DNA from: an uncultured Fusobacteriaceae bacterium
GTDB taxonomy: Bacteria > Fusobacteriota > Fusobacteriia > Fusobacteriales > Fusobacteriaceae
Assembly (NCBI GenBank): GCA_947072715.1
Contig: CAMTJB010000023.1
Coordinates: 1-9,351 of the forward strand
DNA: 9,351 nt
Reading direction: 5' to 3'
The translations under genes were made by a program, and so were the position numbers. Below are positions 8,866 through 9,351 of the stretch, one piece after another. The stretch's first letter is position 1; each line of letters begins with the position of its first letter. A model generated the notes under the pieces. It saw only the letters and a list, made by a program, of their open reading frames with translations. It searched no databases and was not told the origin of the DNA.

Positions 8866-9351
8866 CTATTTTACATTAACAACATAGAAATTTCTTGTTC
8901 CTGCTATTGTATTATTCTCAACTATTTCTAATAACTTTAAGTTTGCTAACTCCAAAGCACTTCTAATCTCTTGCTCTGTAAACACTCTTTTTTCATAACC
9001 TTCAACATATTTATCATAAGTAGCTTGTTTATTTTTCACAAAATAAGTTGCATCAATATAATCTATGCCTTCTTCAAATTCATGTTCCCATATTGTTGTA
9101 ATTTTGCTTCTTATATCCACAAAACTACCACTAGAAAACATATCCGTCATAAATTTTCTATCTACAACATCAAAAATATAAATTCCACCTTCATTTAAAT
9201 GCTCTTTTACACAATAAAAATGACTAGCTAGTTCATTTAAATCTAAGATGTGATTAACTGTATCAAATAAGCTTATACACACGTCATATTTTTTTCCTAA
9301 ATTAAAGTTGATCATATCTGCATGAAATAGAGGGATATCTTTCTTCTTTAA
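8866..9351 (-). CDS. Class I SAM-dependent methyltransferase, 5' end cut by window edge
   Basis: The open frame runs without a stop to the window edge, giving 161 visible residues, so the true start lies outside. The apparent ATG at 9315-9313 is internal: the upstream codons read LKKKDIPLFHAD, and the Asp-Met that follows is the usual acidic 'AD-M' motif after strand 3 of the Rossmann fold. Next comes YDVCISLFDTVNHI (motif IV-like region, strand 4) and LNEGGIYIFDV (post-strand 5 turn). The C-terminal substrate-cap region ends with strand-like segments FYVVNVK. The pattern resembles the YqeM/CypM-like small-molecule methyltransferases; the GxGxG SAM loop would be upstream and is not visible. 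Substrate is unknown. It precedes the atp operon by 36 nt on the same strand and may be co-transcribed with it. Confidence 0.88.
   Translation of the reverse strand, partial: LKKKDIPLFHADMINFNLGKKYDVCISLFDTVNHILDLNELASHFYCVKEHLNEGGIYIFDVVDRKFMTDMFSSGSFVDIRSKITTIWEHEFEEGIDYIDATYFVKNKQATYDKYVEGYEKRVFTEQEIRSALELANLKLLEIVENNTIAGTRNFYVVNVK

Noticed and set aside
9313..9315. ATG as the start of the methyltransferase
   Set aside because: The frame stays open to the window edge, and the residues before this Met fit the conserved acidic motif of the methyltransferase fold; starting here would remove the SAM-binding loop.

Overview
The window is about 9.35 kb of AT-rich DNA (by eye roughly 30% G+C) in which every convincing gene is on the minus strand. 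It reads as chromosomal housekeeping DNA from the Fusobacteriaceae (Fusobacterium, Cetobacterium, Ilyobacter and Propionigenium). The best evidence is the F-type ATP synthase c subunit, whose sequence closely resembles the Na+-binding rotor subunits of Ilyobacter tartaricus and Propionigenium modestum. The genus cannot be fixed from the window alone.

Layout in transcription order (right to left): a 5'-truncated class I SAM methyltransferase (9351-8866), then a complete ATP synthase operon: atpZ-like, atpI, atpB (a), atpE (c), atpF (b), atpH (delta), atpA (alpha), atpG (gamma), atpD (beta), atpC (epsilon; stop at 1676). A hairpin with a T-tract (1611-1652) closes it. After an AT-rich gap of about 215 bp (1461-1675) that holds this terminator and possible -10 elements, a second co-directional group follows: coaE (dephospho-CoA kinase), a YwbE-family small protein, and an ogt-type methylated-DNA--protein cysteine methyltransferase. 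Bases 1-97 downstream of ogt are AT-rich, with no gene or convincing terminator. No RNA gene, insertion sequence, CRISPR array or prophage segment was seen.

The atp genes are tightly packed: atpF and atpH overlap by 7 nt, and atpD and atpC are separated by 1 nt. They supply all eight structural subunits plus two small membrane proteins of the AtpI/AtpZ type linked to rotor-ring assembly. The c subunit keeps Gln32, Glu65, Ser66, Thr67 and Tyr70, the single-carboxylate Na+ site of I. tartaricus, so the enzyme is predicted to couple a Na+ gradient to ATP synthesis or hydrolysis. Three F-ATPase genes have non-ATG starts fixed by good Shine-Dalgarno sites: atpF (TTG), atpA (TTG) and atpD (GTG). 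atpE has an AT-rich leader and a perfect Shine-Dalgarno site, consistent with the high c-subunit stoichiometry.

This is an ordinary core-genome region. I found no evidence of an undescribed system. The items worth a second look concern ion specificity, start-codon choice, an altered epsilon ATP-binding motif and translational control inside the operon.
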